Positions 45,336 through 54,553 of a stretch of DNA of 64,000 nucleotides are shown here, in pieces (the first letter of the stretch is position 1; the number at the start of each line of letters is the position of its first letter). The notes under the pieces were generated by a model. The model ran no database searches. It worked only from the letters and a program-made list of their open reading frames with translations, and was not told the origin of the DNA. The position numbers and the translations under genes were made by a program. Source of the DNA: Hyphomicrobiaceae bacterium (GTDB taxonomy: Bacteria; Pseudomonadota; Alphaproteobacteria; Rhizobiales; Hyphomicrobiaceae). The DNA lies in NCBI GenBank assembly GCA_030655135.1, contig JAURWC010000076.1, forward strand, positions 186,001-250,000, read 5' to 3'.

Positions 45336-45422
45336 GCCTCTGTGGCGGAATTGGTAGACGCGGCAGACTCAAAATCTGTTTTCTGCAAGGAAGTGCCCGT
45401 TCGACTCGGGCCAGAGGCACCA
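45336..45422 (+). tRNA. tRNA-Leu (anticodon CAA)
   Basis: The acceptor arm GCCTCTG (45336-45342) pairs with CAGAGGC (45412-45418), followed by an encoded ACCA. The D-arm begins GGCGGAATTGGTAGACGCG, as in tRNA-Leu. The anticodon stem GCAGA/TCTGT (one G-U) encloses loop CTCAAAA, giving anticodon CAA for UUG codons. A variable arm of class II type and a T-loop TTCGACTC complete an 87-nt tRNA. Confidence 0.93.
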
Positions 45423-45484
45423 AGTGGCTACTGCTCTTCTGACTTGGTTACAGCATACTCTGCTTTGCGTGCAACCAAGAGGGC

Positions 45485-46123
45485 ATGAGGGTGGACCGCG
45501 AGGGATTGCTAGGGTTTGCTTTAACCTGCTTAGTGATTGAGCTTACCCCCGGCCCGAATATGGCGTACCTGGCGGTTCTCAGTGCCACATCGGGTCGGCG
45601 ATCAGGCTTCGCCGCTACGGCTGGGATCGCCCTCGGACTTATGCTTGTTGGAATAGGCGCCGCTCTGGGGCTCACCGCGGTCATTGGAAGCTCGCGCTGG
45701 CTCTACGAGTCGTGGCGTTGGGCAGGCGTTCTATATCTGTTTTGGCTGGCATGGGAAGGGTGGCAGGGCACGAACGAAACGTCGCCAGGCGATGCGAGGG
45801 TTCTGCAGAACGATGCGACCTACTTCAGTCGCGGCCTCATTACCAACTTGCTGAACCCAAAGGCAGGTATTTTTTACGTTGCTATCCTTCCAACCTTCTT
45901 GGACCCGTCCCGCGCCTTCGCCTCACAAGCGGTGCTGCTATCTGTCATCTATGTTCTTATCGCTACGACGATCCATTCAACGATAGTTCTGTCGGCAAAT
46001 GCTGCGGAGCCTTGGCTGAGGGATCCTGAGCGCAGTATCACAGTTCGCCGGTACTTATCTGGTGCATTGGTGATCATAGCTCTGTGGCTGGCCTATGCCA
46101 CCCGCTACGCGACGACCCAGTGA
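45485..46123 (+). CDS. LysE/RhtB family amino-acid exporter
   Basis: The 212-aa protein starts in the family style with LLGFALTCLVIELTPGPNMAYLAVLSATSG, holding the conserved PGPN. It has about six helices, and the middle motif SRGLITNLLNPKAGIFYVAILPTFLD is diagnostic. RhtB-type proteins export amino acids such as homoserine, threonine or lysine by proton antiport; the substrate is unknown. It lies 62 nt after the tRNA gene. Codon use is somewhat less GC-rich than its neighbours. Confidence 0.9.
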   Translation: MRVDREGLLGFALTCLVIELTPGPNMAYLAVLSATSGRRSGFAATAGIALGLMLVGIGAALGLTAVIGSSRWLYESWRWAGVLYLFWLAWEGWQGTNETSPGDARVLQNDATYFSRGLITNLLNPKAGIFYVAILPTFLDPSRAFASQAVLLSVIYVLIATTIHSTIVLSANAAEPWLRDPERSITVRRYLSGALVIIALWLAYATRYATTQ

Positions 46124-46172
46124 GACATGGATGTGACGACGACATACCCGTAATTAGCTTGGAGGACGAGAG

Positions 46173-46517
46173 TTGGGGTCAGCAAACGACCGGCAGATCG
46201 ATTACGTCGAATTCGGCGTGGCGGATATCACGCGCGCAAAAGCGTTTTACGGCGCCGCGTTCGGTTGGACGTTCACCGACTACGGTCCGCAATACTGCGA
46301 GTTCAGCGATGGGCGGCTGAAGGGCGGGTTCACGACGTTATCGCCGGTCAATCCGGGCGGAGCGCTGATCGTGCTCTTTGGCGACGACCTGCCGGCACTT
46401 GTGGGCGCTGTCGAACGTGCTGGAGGCAAGATTTCCAAGCCAATCTACGATTTTCCGGGCGGACAGCGGTTTCACTTCGTTGACCCCGACGGTTACCAGC
46501 TTGCAGTCTGGAGCTAG
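46173..46517 (+). CDS. VOC family (glyoxalase/bleomycin-resistance fold) protein
   Basis: The 114-aa protein is a two-module VOC domain: DYVEFGVADITRAKAFYGAAFGWTF, then GALIVLFGDDLPALVGAVERAGG and a final FHFVDPDGYQLAVWS. The start is a TTG at 46173, supported by a GGAGGA site 6 nt upstream and by homology beginning at residue 8. VOC proteins of this size bind a metal in a dimer; reaction unknown. Both the first His and the last Glu positions look altered, so metal binding is doubtful. Confidence 0.82.
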   Translation: MGSANDRQIDYVEFGVADITRAKAFYGAAFGWTFTDYGPQYCEFSDGRLKGGFTTLSPVNPGGALIVLFGDDLPALVGAVERAGGKISKPIYDFPGGQRFHFVDPDGYQLAVWS

Positions 46518-46653
46518 GCGCCATAATCCGCACCCTGCGGCCCATCTCCCACACTGAACGGTCAAATGCTCGCATAGCGGATTGCTGCCTAATTTCGCGG
46601 TATGGTAGGCCGACGTTCGACCCCGTGCAGCGACGAGATTAACTGGAGCGATC

Positions 46654-47736
46654 ATGCGCGTTTGGCTGGCGGCTGCGGCCCTGCTATCTGGTTCACTAAT
46701 TGGCCTGATCCCGGTTTCCGGCGTGCAAGCGGCGCCGACGCTGTTGTTCGACGCCGCTGACGGCAAGGTGTTCTATGCCGAAGACGCCGACAACCAGTGG
46801 CATCCCGCCTCCGTCACCAAGGTGATGACGGCCTACGTCGTGTTCGAGGCGATCAAGGCCGGCAAGATCAAGCTCGACGACAAGATCACGTGCAGCGAAA
46901 AGGCGTTCCTGCAGCAGCCCAGCAAAGTCGGCCTTCCTGTCGGTGGCGAACTGACGGTGCAAAAGGGCCTCGAGGCGCTGATCATCAAGTCGGCGAACGA
47001 CGTGGCCGTGATGCTGGCGGAAGCGGTGGGCGGCAGTGAAGACGTATTCGTGCAAAAGATGAACGACACGGCGCAGCGGCTCGGCATGACGCGCACGAAA
47101 TTCGTCAATCCCAACGGCCTGCCTGCTCCGGAACAGGTCACCACGGCGCGCGATCTCGCCAAGCTCGCACGTGCCGTCGTGAAGGATTATCCCGAGTATG
47201 CGCAGCTGTGGACGATGTCCGAGATGCGGCTCGGCAAGATACGGCTGGGATCGCACAACAGCTTGCTGCGGTCGTTCAAGGGCGCTGACGGCCTGAAGAC
47301 CGGTTTCATCTGCGACAGCGGCTTCAACGTGATCGCCAGCGCGACGCGCGATGGCCGGCGTCTGATGGCCATCGTTCTTGGGTCGCCGACCAGCCGGGAG
47401 CGCACGATCCGCGCGGCGAACCTTCTGGAATACGGCTTTGCCGCCTACGCCTGGAAGGCGATGTTCAACCCACAAACGGTCGACAACCTGCCGGTGGCGA
47501 CGGACGCTAAGGGTGTCGTAAGCGTGCGCCAAACTGTGCTGTCGTATGAGTGCGGGACGATCAAGCCGAGGGCTGTTGCGAACCGGCGCGCCAAGGCCAA
47601 GGCACGTCGCGCGAAGGCCGCCGCCGAAAAGGACGGCGGCGCTACACAGCAGGAAGCGCCCGCAACAGAGAAGGCCAAGGCGCCCGTACAGGCCTCTAGC
47701 GCCTCATCAGGGGCGGGGGCGACCAAAGCGCAATGA
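46654..47736 (+). CDS. dacC: D-alanyl-D-alanine carboxypeptidase (PBP5/6 type)
   Basis: The 360-aa protein has a signal peptide (1-26, ending SGVQA). The peptidase S11 domain carries S53-V-T-K56, S113-A-N115 and K215-T-G217, all in the usual spacing. It trims terminal D-Ala from peptidoglycan side chains in the periplasm. A short PBP5_C-like region and then an Ala/Lys-rich tail (about 300-360) end the chain. That tail is low-complexity and does not obviously end with the amphipathic membrane anchor of PBP5. It appears monocistronic. The DacC paralogue name is approximate. Confidence 0.9.
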   Translation: MRVWLAAAALLSGSLIGLIPVSGVQAAPTLLFDAADGKVFYAEDADNQWHPASVTKVMTAYVVFEAIKAGKIKLDDKITCSEKAFLQQPSKVGLPVGGELTVQKGLEALIIKSANDVAVMLAEAVGGSEDVFVQKMNDTAQRLGMTRTKFVNPNGLPAPEQVTTARDLAKLARAVVKDYPEYAQLWTMSEMRLGKIRLGSHNSLLRSFKGADGLKTGFICDSGFNVIASATRDGRRLMAIVLGSPTSRERTIRAANLLEYGFAAYAWKAMFNPQTVDNLPVATDAKGVVSVRQTVLSYECGTIKPRAVANRRAKAKARRAKAAAEKDGGATQQEAPATEKAKAPVQASSASSGAGATKAQ

Positions 47737-47902
47737 TCGCGCGCTTGGAGCGGTGTTTCATTCGCGTACGCCGGGCCGCTGGTTAACGCCCTATCGCCAG
47801 CGCAATGCGATGCCAGGTCAGTCAGCTTGCTCCATTTTGGGCCGACATTCTGTGGCCGGAGTCTTGCAACCTCAACGACAAAACGCATCTTGAGGTAGCG
47901 CC

Positions 47903-48127
47903 ATGAGCATGATGAGCGAACGCGACGATCCGACGCCGGCTACGGCGCGGGATGTGACGTCGATGGTGGAAATTCTTGAAGGGAAGCACGGGCAGTACGC
48001 TGCCGGAGTGGCGGAGTTCTTTTCAAGCGTGCATCAAATCAAAGGCGATGCTGGCCGGTCATGGGCCTGGGCCGGCGTGGCGGCACTCGTGCGCAAGCGC
48101 GAACAGCAACGGATGATGCAGAGCTGA
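47903..48127 (+). CDS. small conserved-type hypothetical protein
   Basis: The 74-aa product is soluble and mostly helical: EILEGKHGQYAAGVAEFFSSVHQIKGD, then AWAGVAALVRKREQQRM. It has a GAGG site 8 nt before the ATG and is followed by a strong terminator. No domain is recognised. The compact two-helix form suggests a small regulatory or scaffold protein, but nothing specific can be said. Confidence 0.65.
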   Translation: MSMMSERDDPTPATARDVTSMVEILEGKHGQYAAGVAEFFSSVHQIKGDAGRSWAWAGVAALVRKREQQRMMQS

Positions 48128-48155
48128 GCCGCACATGACACTCTGAAAACAACTA

Positions 48156-48183
48156 AGCGCGACGGTTTTCCGTCGCGCTTTTT
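48156..48183 (+). terminator. intrinsic terminator after the 74-aa gene
   Basis: A perfect 10-bp stem AGCGCGACGG/CCGTCGCGCT with a TTTT loop and a T-rich tail (48179-48183, then GCTTTTT). It lies between convergent genes and serves the plus-strand one. Confidence 0.9.
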
Positions 48184-48232
48184 GCTTTTTGCGCCTGGTC
48201 GTTTGTCGCTGCGCCTCTGACGCGCGGTCGCA

Positions 48233-50122
48233 CTAACCTCTGACGCGCGGTCGCACGATGCGCGGGAAGTCGTCAGCGTCGCGGTCATCCCGTATTGGCT
48301 GCCCGCCCCCCGGGCCGGCGCTGTCCAAATGCCACCAACGGTCGGCTCGCTCTTGCTTGGGCGGAACCTGACGCCCGGCAGGCTGCTGAGGGGCCTGTTG
48401 CGGCTGTGGTGCCGCGGCCGGTGCCGGTGCCCGGCGGCGATAGGCGTCAGGCGCTTCGCTGCGCGCCGGTGCAACGTCTTTCGACGGCAATAGATTGCTG
48501 CCGGTGAACCACATCTCGATCAGATCGATTTCGGTCGCTGACAGCTGCATGTGCTGGCGGCGGCATTGAGCGATCACGTAGTTGCGGAAACGATTGGCCA
48601 GCAGAATGGCCGAGGCGCCCTGCTCAAACCAGGGATCCGGCTCGCTCACCACTTCCATCACGAAGCGAATATCGTCCGAGTGGATATCGGCGCCGAGCTG
48701 AAGAGCGCGTTGCGCAATATTGTTGATCGTCTGTGCGCCAGTCAGACCGTTTGCCGAAATCTCTTCAGCCATCGATTCGAACAATGCGCGGTAATCCGGC
48801 GGCGATAACGGCGGGGCCTGGCAGGCCTCGTGAATGCGCGCGATGGATTGCTGGATTTGTGCCGGCGATTCCGTATCTGCTTGGCTCTGAGTCGCAGCGG
48901 CTTGGGGCGCGTACTGGGGACGATGCTGCTGGGGCGGCGGTGCAGCGGGTGCATAACCAGCGACTGGCGACACCGGATGGGCAGCATAGGGATTCGACGC
49001 AGGGCGTGCGGCCACCGGGCGCTGCGGCTCAGGCCGAAGATCCATGCGCGAGTCTTGGCGCGGCTCTTGGCGCAAGTCCGCCCGCATATCCGGGCGGAGG
49101 TCCTGACGCAAATCCTGACGCGGCTCTGGTCGCGCTTCTGCACGAGGTTCCAGACGATGCTCCGGCACTGGCGTCCGTAACGGCTCACGTGCCTCGATGC
49201 GCCGTGGCTCGCGAATCGGCTCGGGGGCAAGTTGGCGGCTGACGTTATAGATGTAGTACGGCGCCTGCTCGCTCATGCGCAGGTCGCCGGGCAGGCGGCG
49301 CGACAGCAACTCGCGGAACGAGCCGGCGCCCGCCCAGTTGGTGCCGATCGTGCGGTCGTGGCCCAGAACGCGAACGGCACGATCGGCCAACGCTTCGAGC
49401 GGCACCGGCTGGCCGGCTGCCTGCACAGTGCTGGCCACCTCGGCCATGATCTTGACCGCGACCTGGTCGAGCTGCGCGATCGAGGGCTGGTCTTTCTCGA
49501 TCAAGGCCGCCGGCTGGTCTTGGCCCGACGTGACGCGGCCTTCCATCAACAGGTTGATCAGGTCATTCTCGCGTACTTCACCATCGCTGATGGCGGTGTA
49601 GGGCGTGGCGGTGTGGTCGTTGGCATAAACGACGGTGCGGCGGGCATGCGCGCGGAGGCGATGCAGCACGGGCGTGAAGTCGGCATCGCCGGACAGCAGC
49701 ACGAACTCGTCGAAATAGGTCTGATGCTTCAGGAAATCGAGGACATCCATCACCATCTTGATGTCGGCTGAATTCTTCAGCTGAGCCGTCAGCGGCGGGC
49801 AGTCCACGACTTCGAAGCCCGAGCGCAGGAAGTGATGGCGCACGAACGGGAAGGAGTTCATGTCGGTGGAGTTGTCGGTCGGATTGCGGCGCGGTGAGGG
49901 GTTGCCGTAGCAGCGGTTCAGCACGATGCGGCGCGGGCCATCAAGGTTGATGCCCTGCGTGGAGGTGATGAGACGCCCGGTCTCAATGCCACGCAACCAG
50001 CCGCCTGCGTCCTTGGCGAAGCGGCGCGCTGCCTCTTCGTTCTTGCGCTTTAGCGACAGATAAATGTTGTCGTAGTCCACAAAGACGACGCTCAACCCTG
50101 GTCCAGTAGACTGGTCCTTCAT
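48233..50122 (-). CDS. NYN-domain (PIN-like) protein with LOTUS/OST-HTH-like domain and repetitive linker
   Basis: Starting at the ATG at 50122 (629 aa), the N-terminal NYN/LabA nuclease-like domain has VDYDN (D16, D18), NSADIKMVMDVL and LLSGDADFTPVL, the acidic residues of a PIN-like metal site. Residues about 215-300 (KIMAEVASTVQAAGQPVPLE...LPGDLRM) resemble an OST-HTH/LOTUS RNA-binding domain. An Arg/Glu/Pro/Asp linker follows with many xEPRxDLR-like steps. The C-terminal domain (about 425-530) is helical and unassigned, ending in a Pro/Gln/Ala tail. It may be an RNA-targeting nuclease (inference). Confidence 0.8.
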   Translation of the reverse strand: MKDQSTGPGLSVVFVDYDNIYLSLKRKNEEAARRFAKDAGGWLRGIETGRLITSTQGINLDGPRRIVLNRCYGNPSPRRNPTDNSTDMNSFPFVRHHFLRSGFEVVDCPPLTAQLKNSADIKMVMDVLDFLKHQTYFDEFVLLSGDADFTPVLHRLRAHARRTVVYANDHTATPYTAISDGEVRENDLINLLMEGRVTSGQDQPAALIEKDQPSIAQLDQVAVKIMAEVASTVQAAGQPVPLEALADRAVRVLGHDRTIGTNWAGAGSFRELLSRRLPGDLRMSEQAPYYIYNVSRQLAPEPIREPRRIEAREPLRTPVPEHRLEPRAEARPEPRQDLRQDLRPDMRADLRQEPRQDSRMDLRPEPQRPVAARPASNPYAAHPVSPVAGYAPAAPPPQQHRPQYAPQAAATQSQADTESPAQIQQSIARIHEACQAPPLSPPDYRALFESMAEEISANGLTGAQTINNIAQRALQLGADIHSDDIRFVMEVVSEPDPWFEQGASAILLANRFRNYVIAQCRRQHMQLSATEIDLIEMWFTGSNLLPSKDVAPARSEAPDAYRRRAPAPAAAPQPQQAPQQPAGRQVPPKQERADRWWHLDSAGPGGGQPIRDDRDADDFPRIVRPRVRG

Positions 50123-50207
50123 ATTCGGCAAACCCCCGCTAGCCGCACTTCAAGCGCGTGCGCTCTTCAACTGAAGAGCACTCACGCTCTCACTCTTTCG
50201 TCTTGCC

Positions 50208-50251
50208 GCGCTTCTTGCCGGAAACCCGCTGCACATCATTCCGGAAGCACT
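50208..50251. repeat. dispersed 44-nt palindrome, diverged single copy
   Basis: GCGCTTC...CCGGAAACCC...ATTCCGGAAGCAC keeps the 44-nt length and the outer-arm geometry of the units at 8258-8467. It is the most diverged of the three sites. It lies upstream of the NYN gene. Confidence 0.65.
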
Positions 50252-50333
50252 TCAACTCTTGATGAGCTTGTTCACGAGTCGCGGGGGTGTCACAAGCGCA
50301 GCCAGTCCGCAGTTGTCCGTCTTTCGGAAAACC

Positions 50334-50867
50334 CTAGCCAATACAGCGTGATAGGCTTTGGATCGCGTGTAGAATATCGTGGAAAAGGTTTGGCACGCCG
50401 TTTTCGCGCTGCGATTCAGGCCTTCGATTCGGCCAGCGGCAGTCATCGGGCGCAATCTCGAAGCCGGCGAAGTCGAACCCGGGCGCTACCGTGCATCCGA
50501 CAAGCGTCCAAGCGCCAAGGCTGCGCGCGCGCTGCCAGTGACCATTCGGGACAACAGCTTGCGGGCGTTCGCCGGCTATGAGGTCGGCTCCGAGCGTGAT
50601 GCTACGCGCTGCGCCGGCGGGTGGAGCCATCTCTAGACGCAACGCGGCGCCGGCGTACCAGTGCCAGGCTTCAGCGGCGTCGACACGATGCCAGTGGGAG
50701 ACTTCGCCTTCGCGCAGCAAGAAATAGATCGCGGTCGATGCCGAGCGCGCGGAACCTGGCGCCGGATCGTCGCGGAAGGTTTCGCGGAAATGTCCGCCTT
50801 CGGGATGCGGCGCCAGATGCAGCAGGCGAATGACGTCGTCGGCAGAGAGCAGCTGCGCGTCGCTCAT
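50334..50867 (-). CDS. cupin-like DUF985 protein
   Basis: The ATG at 50867 gives 177 aa starting one nucleotide after the gloB stop, so the two are coupled. The domain has APHPEGGHFRETFRDD, then STAIYFLLREGEVSHWHRVDAAEAWHWYAG and NGHWQRARSLGAWTLVGCTVAPGFDFAGFE, typical of the Cupin_5/DUF985 family (about 140-160 aa). The family is a single beta-barrel of unknown biochemical role. A longer frame to 50930 lies within gloB and is not used. Tail residues past about 155 are atypical. Confidence 0.85.
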   Translation of the reverse strand: MSDAQLLSADDVIRLLHLAPHPEGGHFRETFRDDPAPGSARSASTAIYFLLREGEVSHWHRVDAAEAWHWYAGAALRLEMAPPAGAARSITLGADLIAGERPQAVVPNGHWQRARSLGAWTLVGCTVAPGFDFAGFEIAPDDCRWPNRRPESQRENGVPNLFHDILHAIQSLSRCIG

Positions 50868-50868
50868 C

Positions 50869-51639
50869 TCAGGCCTTATTTTTGCGTTCGCGCAATTCGG
50901 CGAACACCTTCCAATCGGCGGCAGCGCCAAGCTTCAAGCGCTCCCGGATGGCGGCAGAGTGCGCCCGCAGGAATGGATTGGTGTCGAGTTCGGCGCTCAG
51001 CTGCGTCGGCACCGTCGGCTCGCCCTGGGCGCGAAGGACTTCGAACTCGGCCACGCGCCGCTTCAGGGCGACATTGTCGGGATCGACGATCAGAGCAAAT
51101 TTCGCATTCGACAGCGTATATTCATGGCCGCAGTAGATCATGGTCTTGGCCGGGAGACGTGCCAGCTTCTTTAGCGAGTCCCACATCATCTCGTAGCTGC
51201 CCTCGAACACGCGGCCGCAACCCAGCGTGAAGAGCGTGTCGCCGACGAAAACGACGCTGGCGCGCGGAATGTAGTAGCTGATGTGGCCAAGCGTATGCCC
51301 CGGCGTTTCCAGAACCTGCACGGCGAACTGCCCAAACTGGACTTCGTCTCGCTCGCCTACCGGCTTATCCAGCCCGGGGATCCGCGCAGCCTCGCCGCGA
51401 GGGCCGACAATGGTGCAGCCCGTCTGCTCCTTCAGGGCCAGATTGCCACCGGTGTGATCGTTGTGGTGGTGCGTCGTGAAGATGTGCGTCAGCCGCCAGC
51501 CCTTTTCCTGCAGGGCCTGTTCAACGGCAGCGGCATCTGGCGCATCGATGGCGGCGGTGACGTCGCTTTCCGCATCGCGGATGAGAACGCCGTAATTGTC
51601 CTTAAGGCAGGGGAACAAGTGAATGTCGAGATTGGGCAT
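50869..51639 (-). CDS. gloB: hydroxyacylglutathione hydrolase (glyoxalase II)
   Basis: The 256-aa metallo-beta-lactamase-fold enzyme has the metal motif THHHNDHTGG, then TPGHTLGHISYY and GDTLFTLGCGRVFEG. IYCGHEYT and the C-terminal HAGH_C-type tail (LDTNPFLRAH) complete it. It hydrolyses S-D-lactoylglutathione to D-lactate and glutathione. It starts an operon with the DUF985 gene. The divergent neighbour at 51776 is a methyltransferase, an order common in alphaproteobacteria. Confidence 0.93.
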   Translation of the reverse strand: MPNLDIHLFPCLKDNYGVLIRDAESDVTAAIDAPDAAAVEQALQEKGWRLTHIFTTHHHNDHTGGNLALKEQTGCTIVGPRGEAARIPGLDKPVGERDEVQFGQFAVQVLETPGHTLGHISYYIPRASVVFVGDTLFTLGCGRVFEGSYEMMWDSLKKLARLPAKTMIYCGHEYTLSNAKFALIVDPDNVALKRRVAEFEVLRAQGEPTVPTQLSAELDTNPFLRAHSAAIRERLKLGAAADWKVFAELRERKNKA

Positions 51640-51775
51640 TGGCCTCGCCGCGGTTTGGAGGGGCCGACCCTAGCTGCCAGGGCCGGCCATTTCAACATCG
51701 GCAGGGAAACAGATGTGTTTATCGATGTTGTGCTAAAGGAGGGTGCAGCATCGCACTTTCAGGATTGCACGCACG

Positions 51776-52510
51776 ATGCACGTCGACGTCGCCGATCTGC
51801 GCGATTTCTACAAATCCAGCCTCGGGCAGATGGTCCGGCGGATCGTGGGTCACCGTATCCGCGCGCGCTGGCGCCCCATGCGGGGCGGTGTGATGATCGG
51901 CCTGGGGTTTGCGACGCCCTATCTCGGCGGGTTCTGCGGTGAGGCCACACGCGTCGGCGCCTTGATGCCGGAAGGACAGGGCGCACTGGTTTGGCCCGCC
52001 AATGGACCGGCGCGCGCCGCTCTCGTCGAGGAAGACCGGCTGCCGCTACCCGACAACTCCGTCGACCGGATGCTGGTGGTGCACTGCCTCGAGGCCGCCG
52101 GACGGACCGACCTGATGCTGCGCGAGATCTGGCGCGTGCTGGCGCCGGAAGGCCGGCTGTTGATCGTGGTGCCGAACCGGCGCGGCGTCTGGGCCCGCCT
52201 CGACACGACACCGTTCGGGGTGGGCCGGCCGTTCAGCAAGTCTCAATTGGAGCGGTTGCTGACAGGCGCCATGTTCACGCCGGTGGATTGGACGGGGGCG
52301 CTGTATGTCCCGCCGTTCGACCGGCGCATCCTGATGCGCTCGGCGCTGGCGATGGAGCGGCTGGGGTCGCGGATTTCGCCTGCATTCGCTGGGCTTTTGA
52401 TAGTGGAAGCACGCAAGGAAATGACGGCGCAAATCGGCAAGCCGGTTCGCGCAACGGCCCTGCGCGACCTCGTTCAGGCGCACGGAGCGCGGCTGGTCTC
52501 AAATAAGTGA
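51776..52510 (+). CDS. class I SAM-dependent methyltransferase
   Basis: From the ATG at 51776 (AGGA about 11 nt upstream) the 244-aa protein begins VDVADLRDFYKSSLGQMVRRIV. A degenerate SAM-binding GLGFATPYLG comes next, then DRLPLPDNSVDRMLVVHCLE and REIWRVLAPEGRLLIVVPNRRG, which are the strand-4 and strand-5 signatures of Methyltransf_11. The family often lies beside gloB in alphaproteobacteria, but the substrate is unknown. The GTG at 51743 is an alternative start without a usable site. Confidence 0.85.
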   Translation: MHVDVADLRDFYKSSLGQMVRRIVGHRIRARWRPMRGGVMIGLGFATPYLGGFCGEATRVGALMPEGQGALVWPANGPARAALVEEDRLPLPDNSVDRMLVVHCLEAAGRTDLMLREIWRVLAPEGRLLIVVPNRRGVWARLDTTPFGVGRPFSKSQLERLLTGAMFTPVDWTGALYVPPFDRRILMRSALAMERLGSRISPAFAGLLIVEARKEMTAQIGKPVRATALRDLVQAHGARLVSNK

Positions 52511-52519
52511 GGTGGCTAC

Positions 52520-53176
52520 TCAGCGCGAGCGGTCGCGCAAAAGGAACACGGCCTTTTCGCCGAAGAGGTTCTGCAAGGCGATGGAGCGCTTGATCGGCAG
52601 CTGCCTGCCATAGCTGTTGAGAGCAACGGCCGTTTCGACCTGGGCGTTCACCAATTCGGCGAGGTCGGCGAAGTCTCTGATGGTGCAGAGATGCGCGTTG
52701 GGGCTGGCGTACCACGTCTCCGGCAGGTTCTCCGTCATCGGCATGCGGCCGGTCAACAGCAGCTGCGAGCGGATACGCCAGTGGCCGAAATTCGGGAACG
52801 ACACGATGGCCTTGCGGCCGATGCGCAGCAGGTGCTTCAGCACGGTTTGCGGTTGGCGCGTCGCCTGGATGGTGAGGGAGAGCACGGCGTAGTCGAACGC
52901 CTGGTCGGGATAGTTCAGCAGGTCGCGATCGGCGTCGCCCTGGATGACGGAGAGGCCGCGTGCCACGCAGGCGTTGACCCGCTCGCGCGACAGCTCGATG
53001 CCGCGCGCATCGACGTTGCGGCGATCGGCCAAGAGTTGCAGCAGCGCGCCGTCGCCGCAGCCGACATCAAGCACGCGAGAGCCGGGTGCGACGAGATCGG
53101 CGATCAACAGGTGGTCGGCGCGATCGGTTTGCGGCGTGGTGGTGGTTACGGGTTTGTCCATTGCCGCCGGCCTCAC
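52520..53176 (-). CDS. metW: methionine biosynthesis protein MetW
   Basis: The 218-aa methyltransferase-like protein has [35 protein letters not shown] and [15 protein letters not shown], followed by the family-specific [22 protein letters not shown]. MetW works with MetX in acylation of homoserine in many proteobacteria. Its GTG start overlaps the metX stop by 4 nt (GTGA). The downstream methyltransferase gene is convergent. Confidence 0.93.
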   Translation of the reverse strand: MRPAAMDKPVTTTTPQTDRADHLLIADLVAPGSRVLDVGCGDGALLQLLADRRNVDARGIELSRERVNACVARGLSVIQGDADRDLLNYPDQAFDYAVLSLTIQATRQPQTVLKHLLRIGRKAIVSFPNFGHWRIRSQLLLTGRMPMTENLPETWYASPNAHLCTIRDFADLAELVNAQVETAVALNSYGRQLPIKRSIALQNLFGEKAVFLLRDRSR

Positions 53177-54366
53177 GCGGTCGCGATGCCGCGCTTGGCG
53201 GCAGCAGCGTTGATGAAGCCACGGATGGTGGCGAAGAACTCCGGCTCTTCCAGCAGGAAAGCGTCGTGGCCTTTGTCGCTCTCGATCTCCACGAACGAGA
53301 CGTTGGCGGCCACCGCGTTCAAGGCGTGGACGATGAGGCGGCTTTCGCGCGTGGGATAAAGCCAGTCGCTCGTAAAGGACACCACGCAGAAGCGTGTCTG
53401 CGTGCCCTTGAAGGCGTTGGCGAGGACGCCGCCGTGTTCGGCGGCGAGATCGAAATAATCCATGGCGCGCGTAATGTAGAGATAGCTGTTGGCGTCGAAG
53501 CGATCGACGAAGGTGGAGCCCTGGTGGCGCAGATAGCTTTCCACCTGGAAGTCGGCGTTGAACGAGAACGTAACGCGGGCGCGATCCTGCAGCGTGCGGC
53601 CAAACTTTTTGTGCAATGCCTCCTCGGACAGATACGTGATGTGAGCGGCCATACGCGCCACGGAGAGGCCGTTACGCGGCACCTTGCCCTCGGCGTAGTA
53701 GGCGCCGCGGCACCAATCGGGATCGGCCATCACGGCCTGGCGACCCACCTCGTGGAAGGCAATGTTCTGCGAGGAATGATAGGCCGCGGTGGCGATGGGA
53801 ATGGCGCAGTGCACGCGCTTGGAATGGCTTGCCGCCCACTCAAGCACCTGCATGCCACCCATTGAGCCGCCGACGACGGCAAACAGCTGGTCAATTCCAA
53901 GGTGATCGATGAGGCGAACCTGGGCATTCACCATGTCGCCGATGGTGATGACGGGAAAGTCCAGGCCGTAGGGCTCGCCGGTGCGTGGGTTGATCGACGC
54001 CGGGCCGGTAGAGCCCATGCAGCCGCCAATGATATTGGGGCAGATGACAAAGAAGCGATTGGTGTCGACGGGGCGGCCCGGGCCGACGAGGCTGACCCAC
54101 CAGCCGGGCTTGCCGGTGACGGGATTGGCGCTGGCGGCGTGCTGATCGCCAGTGAGGGCGTGACAAAGCAGAATGGCGTTGGAGCGGTCGGCGTTGAGCT
54201 TGCCATACGTCTGATAAGCGACGGAGAAGGGGCTCAACAACTGGTCACAGTCGAGGCGCAGGGGTGCATCCTCAGCGAAGTGCACGACCTGGCTGGATGG
54301 CCGATGGACCTCGCTCAGGCTGGCTGAGGCGGGATTGATTAATTTTTCGCCCGGCGCCGTGCTCAT
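53173..54366 (-). CDS. metX: homoserine O-acetyltransferase
   Basis: Starting at the ATG at 54366, which has a GGAAGGG site, the 397-aa alpha/beta-hydrolase has [11 protein letters not shown] and the nucleophile S168 in [12 protein letters not shown]. The conserved [17 protein letters not shown] and FTSDWLYP regions and the C-terminal [10 protein letters not shown] holding the His follow. It makes O-acetylhomoserine (or succinyl) for methionine, used by MetY (31700-32998). Translationally coupled to metW. Confidence 0.94.
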   Translation of the reverse strand: MSTAPGEKLINPASASLSEVHRPSSQVVHFAEDAPLRLDCDQLLSPFSVAYQTYGKLNADRSNAILLCHALTGDQHAASANPVTGKPGWWVSLVGPGRPVDTNRFFVICPNIIGGCMGSTGPASINPRTGEPYGLDFPVITIGDMVNAQVRLIDHLGIDQLFAVVGGSMGGMQVLEWAASHSKRVHCAIPIATAAYHSSQNIAFHEVGRQAVMADPDWCRGAYYAEGKVPRNGLSVARMAAHITYLSEEALHKKFGRTLQDRARVTFSFNADFQVESYLRHQGSTFVDRFDANSYLYITRAMDYFDLAAEHGGVLANAFKGTQTRFCVVSFTSDWLYPTRESRLIVHALNAVAANVSFVEIESDKGHDAFLLEEPEFFATIRGFINAAAAKRGIATA

Positions 54367-54553
54367 CGCCCTTCCGTGCCAAATCTCATCGGGTTTCGTG
54401 CCGCCACGGCATCCTATCAGACAAGAGATTAACACAGGCGGCGGCAGGTAGGGTTAGCTAGGCGCTGGACCCAGAAAGTCAATCATTTCTTTGCTTTGAA
54501 AACCGCGGTGCTCCCGCTATTGATCGGGCCAAATTCAACAGGACGTGAAGACC

